This document shows positions 1 through 6,086 of a stretch of 8,456 nucleotides of DNA, in pieces. The notes beneath the pieces are model-generated. The model did not search any database. It was not told where the DNA came from and was given only the letters and a program-made list of their open reading frames with translations. Every line of letters begins with the position of its first letter. The first letter of the stretch is position 1. The stretch is from Pirellulaceae bacterium. Its GTDB lineage: Bacteria > Planctomycetota > Planctomycetia > Pirellulales > Pirellulaceae. The position numbers were made by a program, and so were the translations under genes. The stretch spans positions 1 through 8,456 of the forward strand of contig JAKVBZ010000140.1 in assembly GCA_022448645.1 (NCBI GenBank), given 5' to 3'.

Positions 1-1399
1 GATGTGCAGCCTGTCGCACGAACATTTCGACACCTGTCACAACCTTGCAATTCTTTTGGAAGGCATCCTTCAGTAGCAGAGTCGATTCGGGATTATAAAC
101 CGTATCGAAGACGACCATATCAGGTTGGAGGTAGTGTTTATCGAATGGAGTTTCGTCCACATTGGGGTGCATTCCGATCGGGGTAGCATTGATAATCAAG
201 TCCGGTTTGACAGCGTGTCGTCTTGTCCACGGAATTGTGTGACATTCAAAATCAGAGGCCAGTTGTTCGGCACGTTCAGCTGTGCGGTTGGTAATTACCA
301 CATCGGCGCCGCGACGTGTTAGGCCAAACGCAATGGACTTGGCCACTCCACCGGCACCCAATAGCAAAGCTTTGCGTCCGGATAGAGGCTGATCGCTAGG
401 ATCGGTACTCATGGCCAAGTCGACACATTGCATGGCAGCATGATAGTCGGTGTTATAACCGACGGTACCTTCGCCGTTGAATACGACGGTGTTGGCGGCA
501 TTAATGCTTCGGACTGCTCCGTGAACTTTGTGAAGTTTGCGAATCACCGCTTCTTTGTGAGGAATCGTTACGCTGATGCCACGAATCCCCAACTCACGGG
601 CGTCGTCCATGAATTGGTCTAGTTCTTCGCGCGGGATGCGCAAAGGTACATAGACTCGATTCATGCCGAAATGATCAAAGCAGGCATTATGAATGATAGG
701 GCTTAGACTATGACCAATGGGGTCGGCGATGACGCCGTAGACTTCAGTGTTTCGATCAATTTGGTCATACCGGTAAATGTGCCTCATGTCATGGTAGCTC
801 AGCTGGCCCGGAGCCAAGGCGCGCTCGTGATGGAACGTGGCGTATGTAAAGGGAGCACCGAACTTTCCAACCAGAATGCGCGAGCTGGTGCCAATTTCAC
901 CCATGCACATGCCAACGGTGGGGATCTTGGCGTCGCGAACCATACGCAGCATTCGCACGTTGTCGCGAGGGCTATTCGCCATCGTCGTGATCTTGACGAT
1001 GTCTGCATCTAACGCTGATAACCGATCGTGAATCTGATCTAAATTGTCTGGTGTCTTGTTGAAATCGTGGTGGCTGATAATTCGCTGGGTAGAACCGAAA
1101 CGAGGTATCTGTGTCGCCAAATCTTCTTCTAGATCAACATAGTCAACGCCCATCGCGATGGCGTGGCGCAGCAGGGTGGCACGAGCTTCTTCGGTTCCGG
1201 TCCATTTGCCACCGTCTTCAGGTCGGCGACAAGTGACAATCACTTTGCTTTTCTTTTCCGCCAGCAAGCGTTTTAAGCTGACCGGACCGATGATATAGTC
1301 CAGTCGCAATTCGACGAGCTCAGCCTGATGTTCTACCAAATGCCGATACTCGTGAATCATGTGCCGATGACGACCGCGACCGATACTCACACAAATCAT
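1..1399 (-). CDS. aroDE: Bifunctional 3-dehydroquinate dehydratase (type I) / shikimate dehydrogenase, C-terminus cut by window edge
   Basis: This cytoplasmic enzyme catalyses two successive shikimate-pathway steps, 3-dehydroquinate to 3-dehydroshikimate (EC 4.2.1.10) and then NADPH-dependent reduction to shikimate (EC 1.1.1.25). I translated 466 codons by hand from the ATG at 1397-1399 and found no stop or frameshift. Residues 1-210 are a type I dehydratase: ELRLD near 30-34, RRPEDGG at 58-64, HHDF with the Schiff-base-assisting His111, the DIVKI lysine Lys136, SSR with Arg174, and APGQ at 196-199. Residues 219-466 are shikimate dehydrogenase: GHSLSP, SVTIPHK with catalytic Lys282, YNTD with Asp318, the nucleotide loop GAGGVAK at 348-354, the NADP-type NRT at 371-373, and INATPIGM. 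The last visible residues, VEMFVRQAAH, match the family's closing helix, so only some tens of residues are missing. No strong Shine-Dalgarno precedes the start (weak GAGAAAAG). It lies 40 bp after mutL and is probably cotranscribed with it. Function is secure from the motifs. Confidence 0.95.
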   Translation of the reverse strand, partial: MICVSIGRGRHRHMIHEYRHLVEHQAELVELRLDYIIGPVSLKRLLAEKKSKVIVTCRRPEDGGKWTGTEEARATLLRHAIAMGVDYVDLEEDLATQIPRFGSTQRIISHHDFNKTPDNLDQIHDRLSALDADIVKITTMANSPRDNVRMLRMVRDAKIPTVGMCMGEIGTSSRILVGKFGAPFTYATFHHERALAPGQLSYHDMRHIYRYDQIDRNTEVYGVIADPIGHSLSPIIHNACFDHFGMNRVYVPLRIPREELDQFMDDARELGIRGISVTIPHKEAVIRKLHKVHGAVRSINAANTVVFNGEGTVGYNTDYHAAMQCVDLAMSTDPSDQPLSGRKALLLGAGGVAKSIAFGLTRRGADVVITNRTAERAEQLASDFECHTIPWTRRHAVKPDLIINATPIGMHPNVDETPFDKHYLQPDMVVFDTVYNPESTLLLKDAFQKNCKVVTGVEMFVRQAAH

Positions 1400-1439
1400 G
1401 GTTTGCTTTTCTCAGTTGGTGACGAGTGAAAGATCTATT

Positions 1440-3383
1440 CTATGTCCGTCCAAACTTGCGGTCCAATTCTTCTTTGGACAGCACCAGTGCCGTAGGACGG
1501 CCGTGTGGACAGTGATGAGAATCCTGGACGAGTTGACGTTGTTCAATCAATGCGGTGATTTCTTCTGTTGACAGGTGATCACCGGACTTCACGGCGGCTT
1601 TACAGGAAATCATATGGAGCAAGCTATCAAGAATGTCGCGGCGCTGGGGGCCGCGGGTTTCCGATCCGGCTGACTTTTCGCGCCCCTCGGACATCAATGA
1701 CTCCACGATTTGCCGCAAAAGTTCCGCTGGATTTAAGCTGGTCAGCATGGCGGGATAGCCGACCACCAAAACGGTGTTTCCGCCGAAATCTGACACTTCG
1801 ATTCCCATTTCGGCCAACGTTTCTTGTGAGTCCAAGACGGCGGCCGCCTCGGTGGGTCTCAATTCTACAGGCTCCGGTACAAGTAATTTTTGTGTTTCCA
1901 CCTTGCCTGCTAACACCTTGGTACGCAATTGCTCATAGATGATTCGCTCATGTAATGCGTGCTGGTCAATCACGATTACACCATCCTCAGTTTCTGTCAC
2001 CAGATAACAGTTGTGAACCTGGATGGCAGATCGCGGAATTTCAGGCAACCTGTCTGTTGGTTGCCCGACCGCATCGCCGGTTGTATCCCGAGAAATTGGA
2101 GTCACCGTATCACGTATCCCGTCTGGTGGTCCCAAATACATAGGGAGATTGCCCGTTTCCAAACTGGAGGCTGTCGCTTGTGACGTGACCGGAAGTTGAG
2201 TGGGACGTTCCGGTGACAGCATCGGACGATCGGCCTGTCGAGTCGAAAATAAGCTGGGTGATTCGACCGTTCGCTCATCCTGTATGTGGGAAGCTGGATT
2301 CCGTTCGGAAAATGCATTCGCCTTTGCTGGGTCGGATATGGGGTGCCCCGGCAGACGAGCTCTGGGTGACGATCCTTCAAGCGAGTGTGTTAGATCACTT
2401 GTTAAGAAACGGTTACGTAGCGTGCTTAGTAATTGACTGTATAAGCGGCCCCCATCTTGGAAACGTACTTCCATTTTTGTGGGGTGAACGTTGACGTCGA
2501 TCTGCTCCGGAGGCATTTCGATTCGCAAGAAGCCGATGGGATAGCGACCGACCATCAACAAGCCACGGTATGCTTCACCTAATGCATGTTGCAGGGAACG
2601 GTCGCGAATGAAACGGCCGTTTAGAAGTAGGTACTGCATGCGATTGTTGGATCGACTTTGACTGGGAGCAGCCACAAAGCCATGTAAGTTGATGTCATCC
2701 ATCTTTTCTGAGACATCAATGAGGATATCGGCGAACTCCGCGCCAAACAGGGCGATGATGCGCTCTCGCCAGTAAGTCACAGGTGGTAAGTCGAACAACT
2801 GACGATCATTATGTTGCAGCGTGAAATGGATTTCTGGAAATGCCAAAGCGATCCTAGTAAACGCCTCAGTGCAATGTCCCATCTCTGTTTGCTGTTTGCG
2901 CAAGAATTTGCGGCGAACCGGTGTGTTGAAAAATAGGTTCTCGACGGAAATTCGAGTTCCTGGCGGACACCCACAAGGTGCTGTGTTCTGAAACTCACCT
3001 CCGTCAACTTGAAGTAGACCACCCTCCTGGCAATCGGCAACACGACTGCGGATCGTGAATTGACTTACTTCGGCAATCGAGGCCAAAGCTTCACCGCGAA
3101 ATCCAAGTGTTCCTACATGGAACAAATCATCCGCGTCTTCGAGCTTGCTCGTCGCGTGACACGTCACAGCTAGCTGGAGCTGTTTGATCGGAATGCCGCA
3201 GCCGTTGTCAGACACCGTCACTGTCTGCGTGCCACCTTGTGTGACCATCACGTCTACGCGGCTAGCACCGGCATCAACCGAGTTTTCCATTAACTCTTTG
3301 ACAACACTGGCTGGACGTTCGATGACTTCACCAGCCGCAATCTTGTTGACGACACGTGGAGATAGTTGGCGGATGGTGGGCAT
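1440..3383 (-). CDS. mutL: DNA mismatch repair protein MutL with intact endonuclease motifs
   Basis: MutL is the ATP-dependent matchmaker that links MutS mismatch recognition to strand incision. The 647-residue protein has an N-terminal GHKL ATPase: AAGEVIERPASVVKE with the general-base Glu30 and Asn34, DNGCGI at 59-64, GFRGEAL at 94-100, then the transducer domain with NTPVRRKFL near 153-161, NGRFIRDR and HPTKMEVRF near 300-308. Residues about 335-450 are a Pro/Ser/Thr-rich linker. The C-terminal domain has the metal-binding nuclease motif DQHAxxExxxxE at 473-484, SCKAAVKSGD at 593-602, CPHGRPT at 625-631 and a terminal FGRT. By family knowledge this set marks MutL proteins that nick DNA themselves, as in bacteria without MutH. 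I chose the ATG at 3381-3383 because MPTIRQLSP is the usual family N-terminus. In-frame ATGs at 3455 and 3590 would add non-conserved residues, and the latter overlaps the upstream gene. No Shine-Dalgarno is visible at any of the three. Confidence 0.96.
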   Translation of the reverse strand: MPTIRQLSPRVVNKIAAGEVIERPASVVKELMENSVDAGASRVDVMVTQGGTQTVTVSDNGCGIPIKQLQLAVTCHATSKLEDADDLFHVGTLGFRGEALASIAEVSQFTIRSRVADCQEGGLLQVDGGEFQNTAPCGCPPGTRISVENLFFNTPVRRKFLRKQQTEMGHCTEAFTRIALAFPEIHFTLQHNDRQLFDLPPVTYWRERIIALFGAEFADILIDVSEKMDDINLHGFVAAPSQSRSNNRMQYLLLNGRFIRDRSLQHALGEAYRGLLMVGRYPIGFLRIEMPPEQIDVNVHPTKMEVRFQDGGRLYSQLLSTLRNRFLTSDLTHSLEGSSPRARLPGHPISDPAKANAFSERNPASHIQDERTVESPSLFSTRQADRPMLSPERPTQLPVTSQATASSLETGNLPMYLGPPDGIRDTVTPISRDTTGDAVGQPTDRLPEIPRSAIQVHNCYLVTETEDGVIVIDQHALHERIIYEQLRTKVLAGKVETQKLLVPEPVELRPTEAAAVLDSQETLAEMGIEVSDFGGNTVLVVGYPAMLTSLNPAELLRQIVESLMSEGREKSAGSETRGPQRRDILDSLLHMISCKAAVKSGDHLSTEEITALIEQRQLVQDSHHCPHGRPTALVLSKEELDRKFGRT

Positions 3384-3467
3384 GGAACGGTACGTGTGAT
3401 TTGAGTTAAGACTGCGGGTTTGAAGTTCGCTGCTGTTTGACAAAGGAAAAGTCATCCCAAGGCGTGG

Positions 3468-3497
3468 CTCGACATTATTCGTCGAGGCGCTAGCCTC
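3468..3497 (-). other. Two overlapping, mutually exclusive short hairpins in the regulator-mutL gap
   Basis: CTCGAC (3468-3473) can pair with GTCGAG (3481-3486) around a 7-nt loop. GAGGC (3484-3488) can instead pair with GCCTC (3493-3497) around a 4-nt loop. The two share bases 3484-3486, so only one can form at a time. In the minus-strand transcript they fall just after the regulator stop and before mutL. No U-run follows on that strand, so this is not a convincing terminator. On the plus strand the second stem is followed by seven Ts (3500-3506), but no plus-strand gene feeds it. The stems are short and may be chance. Confidence 0.3.
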
Positions 3498-4911
3498 ACT
3501 TTTTTTCCTGTAGGTCGTATTCCTTGATTTTGCGATAAAGCGTACGTGCGCCAATTCCGAGGGTTCGAGCGGCGTCTTCGCGATTTCCATTAGTTAGTCG
3601 CAAGGTTTCTTCGATCGCCCACTTTTCAATGTCCGCCAAGGATTTGCCGATCAAGTCCCAGTGTGGTTGCCCCGATTCTTCTATGCTGGGTGCGGGCAAG
3701 TCGGCGATTTCTGGAGGCAAATCATCCATGTCGATCGCGCCATCGGTATCCAGCACGACCATGGTTTCTACAGCATTACGAAGTTCTCGGATGTTTCCCG
3801 GCCAATCGTAAGCAAACAGTTGACGAGTGACATCAGGAGACACGGACTTGATGGACTTACTGTGCTGTTTGCAAAATTCTTTTCGAAACCGATCCAATAA
3901 AGGAATGATATCGTCTCGACGTTCTGCCAGTCGGGGAAGGTGTATCGTGACGACCTTCAGGCGAAAATAAAGATCTTCTCGAAAAGTACCTGCCTTGACC
4001 GCATCTTCTAAATTACGGTTGGTGGCAGAAAGTACTCGGACATTGACACGAAATGGTTTGTTTTCGCCGACGCGTGTAATTTCCCCACTTTCTAAAACCC
4101 TTAGCAGCTTGATCTGCGTCGGCATCGGCATGTCGCCGACTTCGTCTAAAAATAAGGTTCCACCATCCGCGTATTCGAATCTGCCGACTCGATCCGCGTC
4201 TGCGTCCGTATAGGCTCCTTTGATGTGACCAAATAGTTCGCTCTCCAGTAAATGCTCACTCAAAGCAGCAAAATTTACCGCCACGAATCGTTTTTTCTTC
4301 CGCGGACTGTTCTGGTGAATGGCCTGTGCAACCAACTCTTTGCCTGTTCCATTTTCTCCGGTAATGAGGACTCGGGCATCGGTTGGTGAAAGGCGTTTTA
4401 GTCGGTCGATCACATTTTGCATCTGAGAGCTGGCATAGATGATCTGTTCGTATCCGAATTTTTCGTCGAGTCGCTGGTGTAAATCGAGATTGGTACGACG
4501 CAGTCGGATCGCTTCGGCTGCCTTGTCGGTGGCTGCACGTAAACCGTCGGCATGGATCGGCTTTTCGATGAAGGTAAAAGCGCCCTGCTGCATCGCTTCC
4601 ACAGCGCGCGGGATCGTGCCATGGCCGGTCACCATGATAACTTCGCAGTCCGGGAGCGATTCTTGAGCACGTGAGAGAATGTCCATGCCATCGATGTCAT
4701 TCATCATCAAATCGGTAATGACCACGTCGTAGGTTTCCTGGTCGATACGTTTGGCACCTTCTGGGCCTGACGTAGCCATCTTGCATGGATAGCCGGTGCG
4801 TTCCAGGATCTCTGCCATCGCCTGTGCATGGTGTTTGTCGTTATCTACGATCAAAACGGACACCGGTGATTCGGCCACGGTGTCCGAATCGTTATTTGTG
4901 GATTTTGTCAT
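3496..4911 (-). CDS. NtrC-family sigma-54-dependent response regulator (receiver, AAA+, Fis-type HTH)
   Basis: This 471-residue cytoplasmic protein should activate sigma-54 promoters when phosphorylated by its partner kinase. The receiver domain (about 17-130) has the acidic pair Asp23/Asp25, phosphoacceptor Asp67 in VVITDLMM, Thr95 and Lys117-Pro118. The AAA+ domain (about 155-390) has Walker A GENGTGKE at 185-192, Walker B GTLFLDE at 251-257, sensor I in ATNRN (Asn298), the arginine-finger region REDLYFR at 311-317 and sensor II in [11 protein letters not shown]. Residues about 425-466 form a Fis-like helix-turn-helix ([23 protein letters not shown] region). The sigma-54 contact loop reads GAYTDA at 232-237, with Asp in place of the usual Gly at its fifth position. 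The start is ATG with no evident Shine-Dalgarno. It lies downstream of the histidine kinase, its likely cognate partner. Targets cannot be read from the sequence, and no close sigma-54 promoter match was found in the window. The family is certain, the specific role unknown. Confidence 0.95.
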   Translation of the reverse strand: MTKSTNNDSDTVAESPVSVLIVDNDKHHAQAMAEILERTGYPCKMATSGPEGAKRIDQETYDVVITDLMMNDIDGMDILSRAQESLPDCEVIMVTGHGTIPRAVEAMQQGAFTFIEKPIHADGLRAATDKAAEAIRLRRTNLDLHQRLDEKFGYEQIIYASSQMQNVIDRLKRLSPTDARVLITGENGTGKELVAQAIHQNSPRKKKRFVAVNFAALSEHLLESELFGHIKGAYTDADADRVGRFEYADGGTLFLDEVGDMPMPTQIKLLRVLESGEITRVGENKPFRVNVRVLSATNRNLEDAVKAGTFREDLYFRLKVVTIHLPRLAERRDDIIPLLDRFRKEFCKQHSKSIKSVSPDVTRQLFAYDWPGNIRELRNAVETMVVLDTDGAIDMDDLPPEIADLPAPSIEESGQPHWDLIGKSLADIEKWAIEETLRLTNGNREDAARTLGIGARTLYRKIKEYDLQEKK

Positions 4912-5093
4912 GTTGCCGATGATACGAAAAAGCCGTGCCTGATGGGAAGTGGTTGCTGTAGAAGGTAGCTCGGAGTGGTTCGACCGCTCAATCTTGCCAT
5001 TCCACTAGCCTGCGTGAAGGTGACCATTGATTTTTGTAGCCGCCGGGGCGCGGGCGGTGTTATAAAGTCTAAGGACAGTGGCACAAGCCACCA
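4908..5093 (-). other. Kinase-regulator gap, open in the kinase frame, with a possible 39-aa ORF ending in an ATGA overlap
   Basis: After the kinase TAG (5094-5096) the same frame stays open for 61 codons until a TGA at 4908-4910 that overlaps the regulator ATG (4909-4911) as ATGA. Within it an ATG at 5025-5027 opens a 39-residue frame (begins MVTFTQASG, ends VSSAT). No Shine-Dalgarno precedes that ATG, third-position use shows no clear bias, and I recognise no family. It may be a chance open stretch, a leader peptide coupling translation to the regulator, or the remnant tail of a longer kinase cut by the TAG. A small hairpin GTGGC-ACAA-GCCAC lies just after the kinase stop. A very GC-rich patch lies near 5040-5058. 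I do not annotate it as a confirmed gene. Confidence 0.25.
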
Positions 5094-5849
5094 CTAATCT
5101 GAAGCTGGTTCATCTGACGTCAATCTGGGAGGCATAGGGAATTCTAGCGTAAACCAGGTTCCTCGCCCCTCGTCACTGCGAACCGCAATGCGTCCTCCGT
5201 GCGCTTCGATGATGCGTCGAGCTGTTGGTAGGCCGAGCCCGGAACCGTTCTCCTTGGTGGTATAGAAAGGCTCGAAAACGTGGATCGAAGTGTCTCGGTC
5301 CATGCCACAGCCGTTGTCAATTAAGTCCAAAGCAACTCCTGTTGCGGTACGACGCGAATGTACCCAAATGGATCCGCCCGTGGCTTGCAAGGATTCGATG
5401 GCGTTCAAGACAAGATTCAACAAGGCCGCATACAGGCGCGGCGCATCCATGAGGATGGTGGGCAAATCGGCGTCCAGCGAAGGATAGATTTCGATCTTTT
5501 TGTCGGTTGCTTTAGGGGCCACGAAATCCAAGACACGCTGAATCTGTTCGTTTAAACTTCCGGCCTTGAGGTCAATCTTGCTGACGCGAATGAAACGCAG
5601 GAAATCGTCAAGCAAGTTCTGCAGACGTAAACACTGAGATTGTACGATGTGGATCTTTTGTAGAAATCTTCGTTCCCGCTGGTTCTCTGCTTCACCAAAA
5701 TCCTCGGCTAACAGGTCCATATTCATGCGAATTACCGAGAGCGGATTCTTGATTTCGTGTGCCAACGCCCCTGCGAGCTCTGAGACTTCCAAGTACTGAT
5801 CACGCAGACGTTGGTTTTCAGCCGTCGTATTGTCACCAGGTTTGGTCAT
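5094..5849 (-). CDS. Short cytoplasmic histidine kinase (HisKA + HATPase_c, no sensor domain)
   Basis: The protein autophosphorylates on a histidine and should pass the phosphate to the adjacent NtrC-type regulator. From the ATG at 5847-5849 it has 251 residues. After about 25 polar, probably helical residues comes the HisKA domain with H-box LAHEIKNPL (phospho-His31). The ATPase domain has N-box NLVLNAIESL (Asn145/Asn149), G1 box DNGCGM at 178-183, F-box FEPFYTTK at 192-199 and G2 box GSGLGLPTARR from 202, closing with GTWFTLEFP. This is the NtrB-like core. There is no signal peptide, membrane segment, PAS, GAF or HAMP domain, so input must come from a partner protein or from the short N-terminal helix. 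A TTG at 5859-5861 in the same frame would add four residues; I prefer the ATG, although neither start has a Shine-Dalgarno. The gene is separated from pnp by hairpins that probably terminate transcription, so it likely has its own promoter. Confidence 0.93.
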   Translation of the reverse strand: MTKPGDNTTAENQRLRDQYLEVSELAGALAHEIKNPLSVIRMNMDLLAEDFGEAENQRERRFLQKIHIVQSQCLRLQNLLDDFLRFIRVSKIDLKAGSLNEQIQRVLDFVAPKATDKKIEIYPSLDADLPTILMDAPRLYAALLNLVLNAIESLQATGGSIWVHSRRTATGVALDLIDNGCGMDRDTSIHVFEPFYTTKENGSGLGLPTARRIIEAHGGRIAVRSDEGRGTWFTLEFPMPPRLTSDEPASD

Positions 5850-5881
5850 CGTGTTGGGCAAAGACAGAATGACGTACGGCT

Positions 5882-5896
5882 CGAGGGAAGACCTCG
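5882..5896 (-). other. Small hairpin in the kinase leader
   Basis: CGAGG (5882-5886) and CCTCG (5892-5896) form a 5-bp stem with a 5-nt loop, about 33 bases upstream of the kinase ATG. The same stem sequence with a different loop occurs just upstream of pnp (8225-8239). It is short enough to be chance. Confidence 0.2.
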
Positions 5897-5899
5897 CAG

Positions 5900-5943
5900 C
5901 AAAACAGAACAGAGGCCTTTCCCTCCACGAGGAGGGAAAGGCC
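5900..5943 (-). terminator. Strong Rho-independent-like terminator downstream of pnp
   Basis: Bases 5914-5926 and 5931-5943 are perfectly complementary over 13 bp (GGCCTTTCCCTCC and its complement) around a 4-nt loop. Reading the minus strand, the stem is followed by TCTGTTCTGTTTTGC, a U-rich though interrupted tract. On the plus strand no T-run follows, so the element works in the direction of pnp. It lies about 145 bases after the pnp stop and 65 bases before the kinase start, and probably separates the two transcription units. Confidence 0.75.
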
Positions 5944-6021
5944 CAATGAAGTTGCTTTCAAGTTCGGCGGTTGTCGCATCGACGAATCAGTCGCTGCAAT
6001 ACTATTGGCTAAAGGGAGGCT

Positions 6022-6063
6022 CTCTCTGGCCCCGGCATACCAAGGATGTCGGGTGCCAGAGAG
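6022..6063 (-). other. Long imperfect hairpin in the pnp 3' region
   Basis: CTCTCTGGC (6022-6030) pairs with GCCAGAGAG (6055-6063). The stem continues through CCCGGCAT against ATGTCGGG with one bulged base and one G-U pair, giving about 17 pairs around a 7-nt loop. In the minus-strand transcript it lies about 25 bases after the pnp stop. The following bases are not a real U-tract, so it may act as an mRNA-end stabiliser or processing site rather than a terminator. Confidence 0.55.
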
Positions 6064-6069
6064 GCATTT

Positions 6070-6086
6070 CCGTTTTGACAAAACGG
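6070..6086 (-). other. Small hairpin abutting the pnp stop codon
   Basis: CCGTTTT (6070-6076) and AAAACGG (6080-6086) form a 7-bp perfect stem with a 3-nt loop, directly next to the pnp TGA (6087-6089). It is the first of three successive hairpins after pnp. Confidence 0.45.

Noticed and set aside
3384..3590. N-terminally extended MutL from the ATG at 3590 or 3455
   Set aside because: The added residues match nothing conserved in MutL, the 3590 start overlaps the regulator by 95 bases, and MPTIRQLSP at 3383 is the standard N-terminus.
4925..4940. Sigma-54-like element (AGGCACG then TTTTCG on the minus strand) before the regulator
   Set aside because: The -12 element lacks the expected GC dinucleotide (TC instead), and the site would put the transcription start only a few bases before the ATG.
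5833..6081. 82-aa minus-strand frame between pnp and the kinase
   Set aside because: It begins at a TTG, runs through all or part of the three hairpins including the likely terminator, overlaps the kinase start, and shows no recognisable protein sequence.
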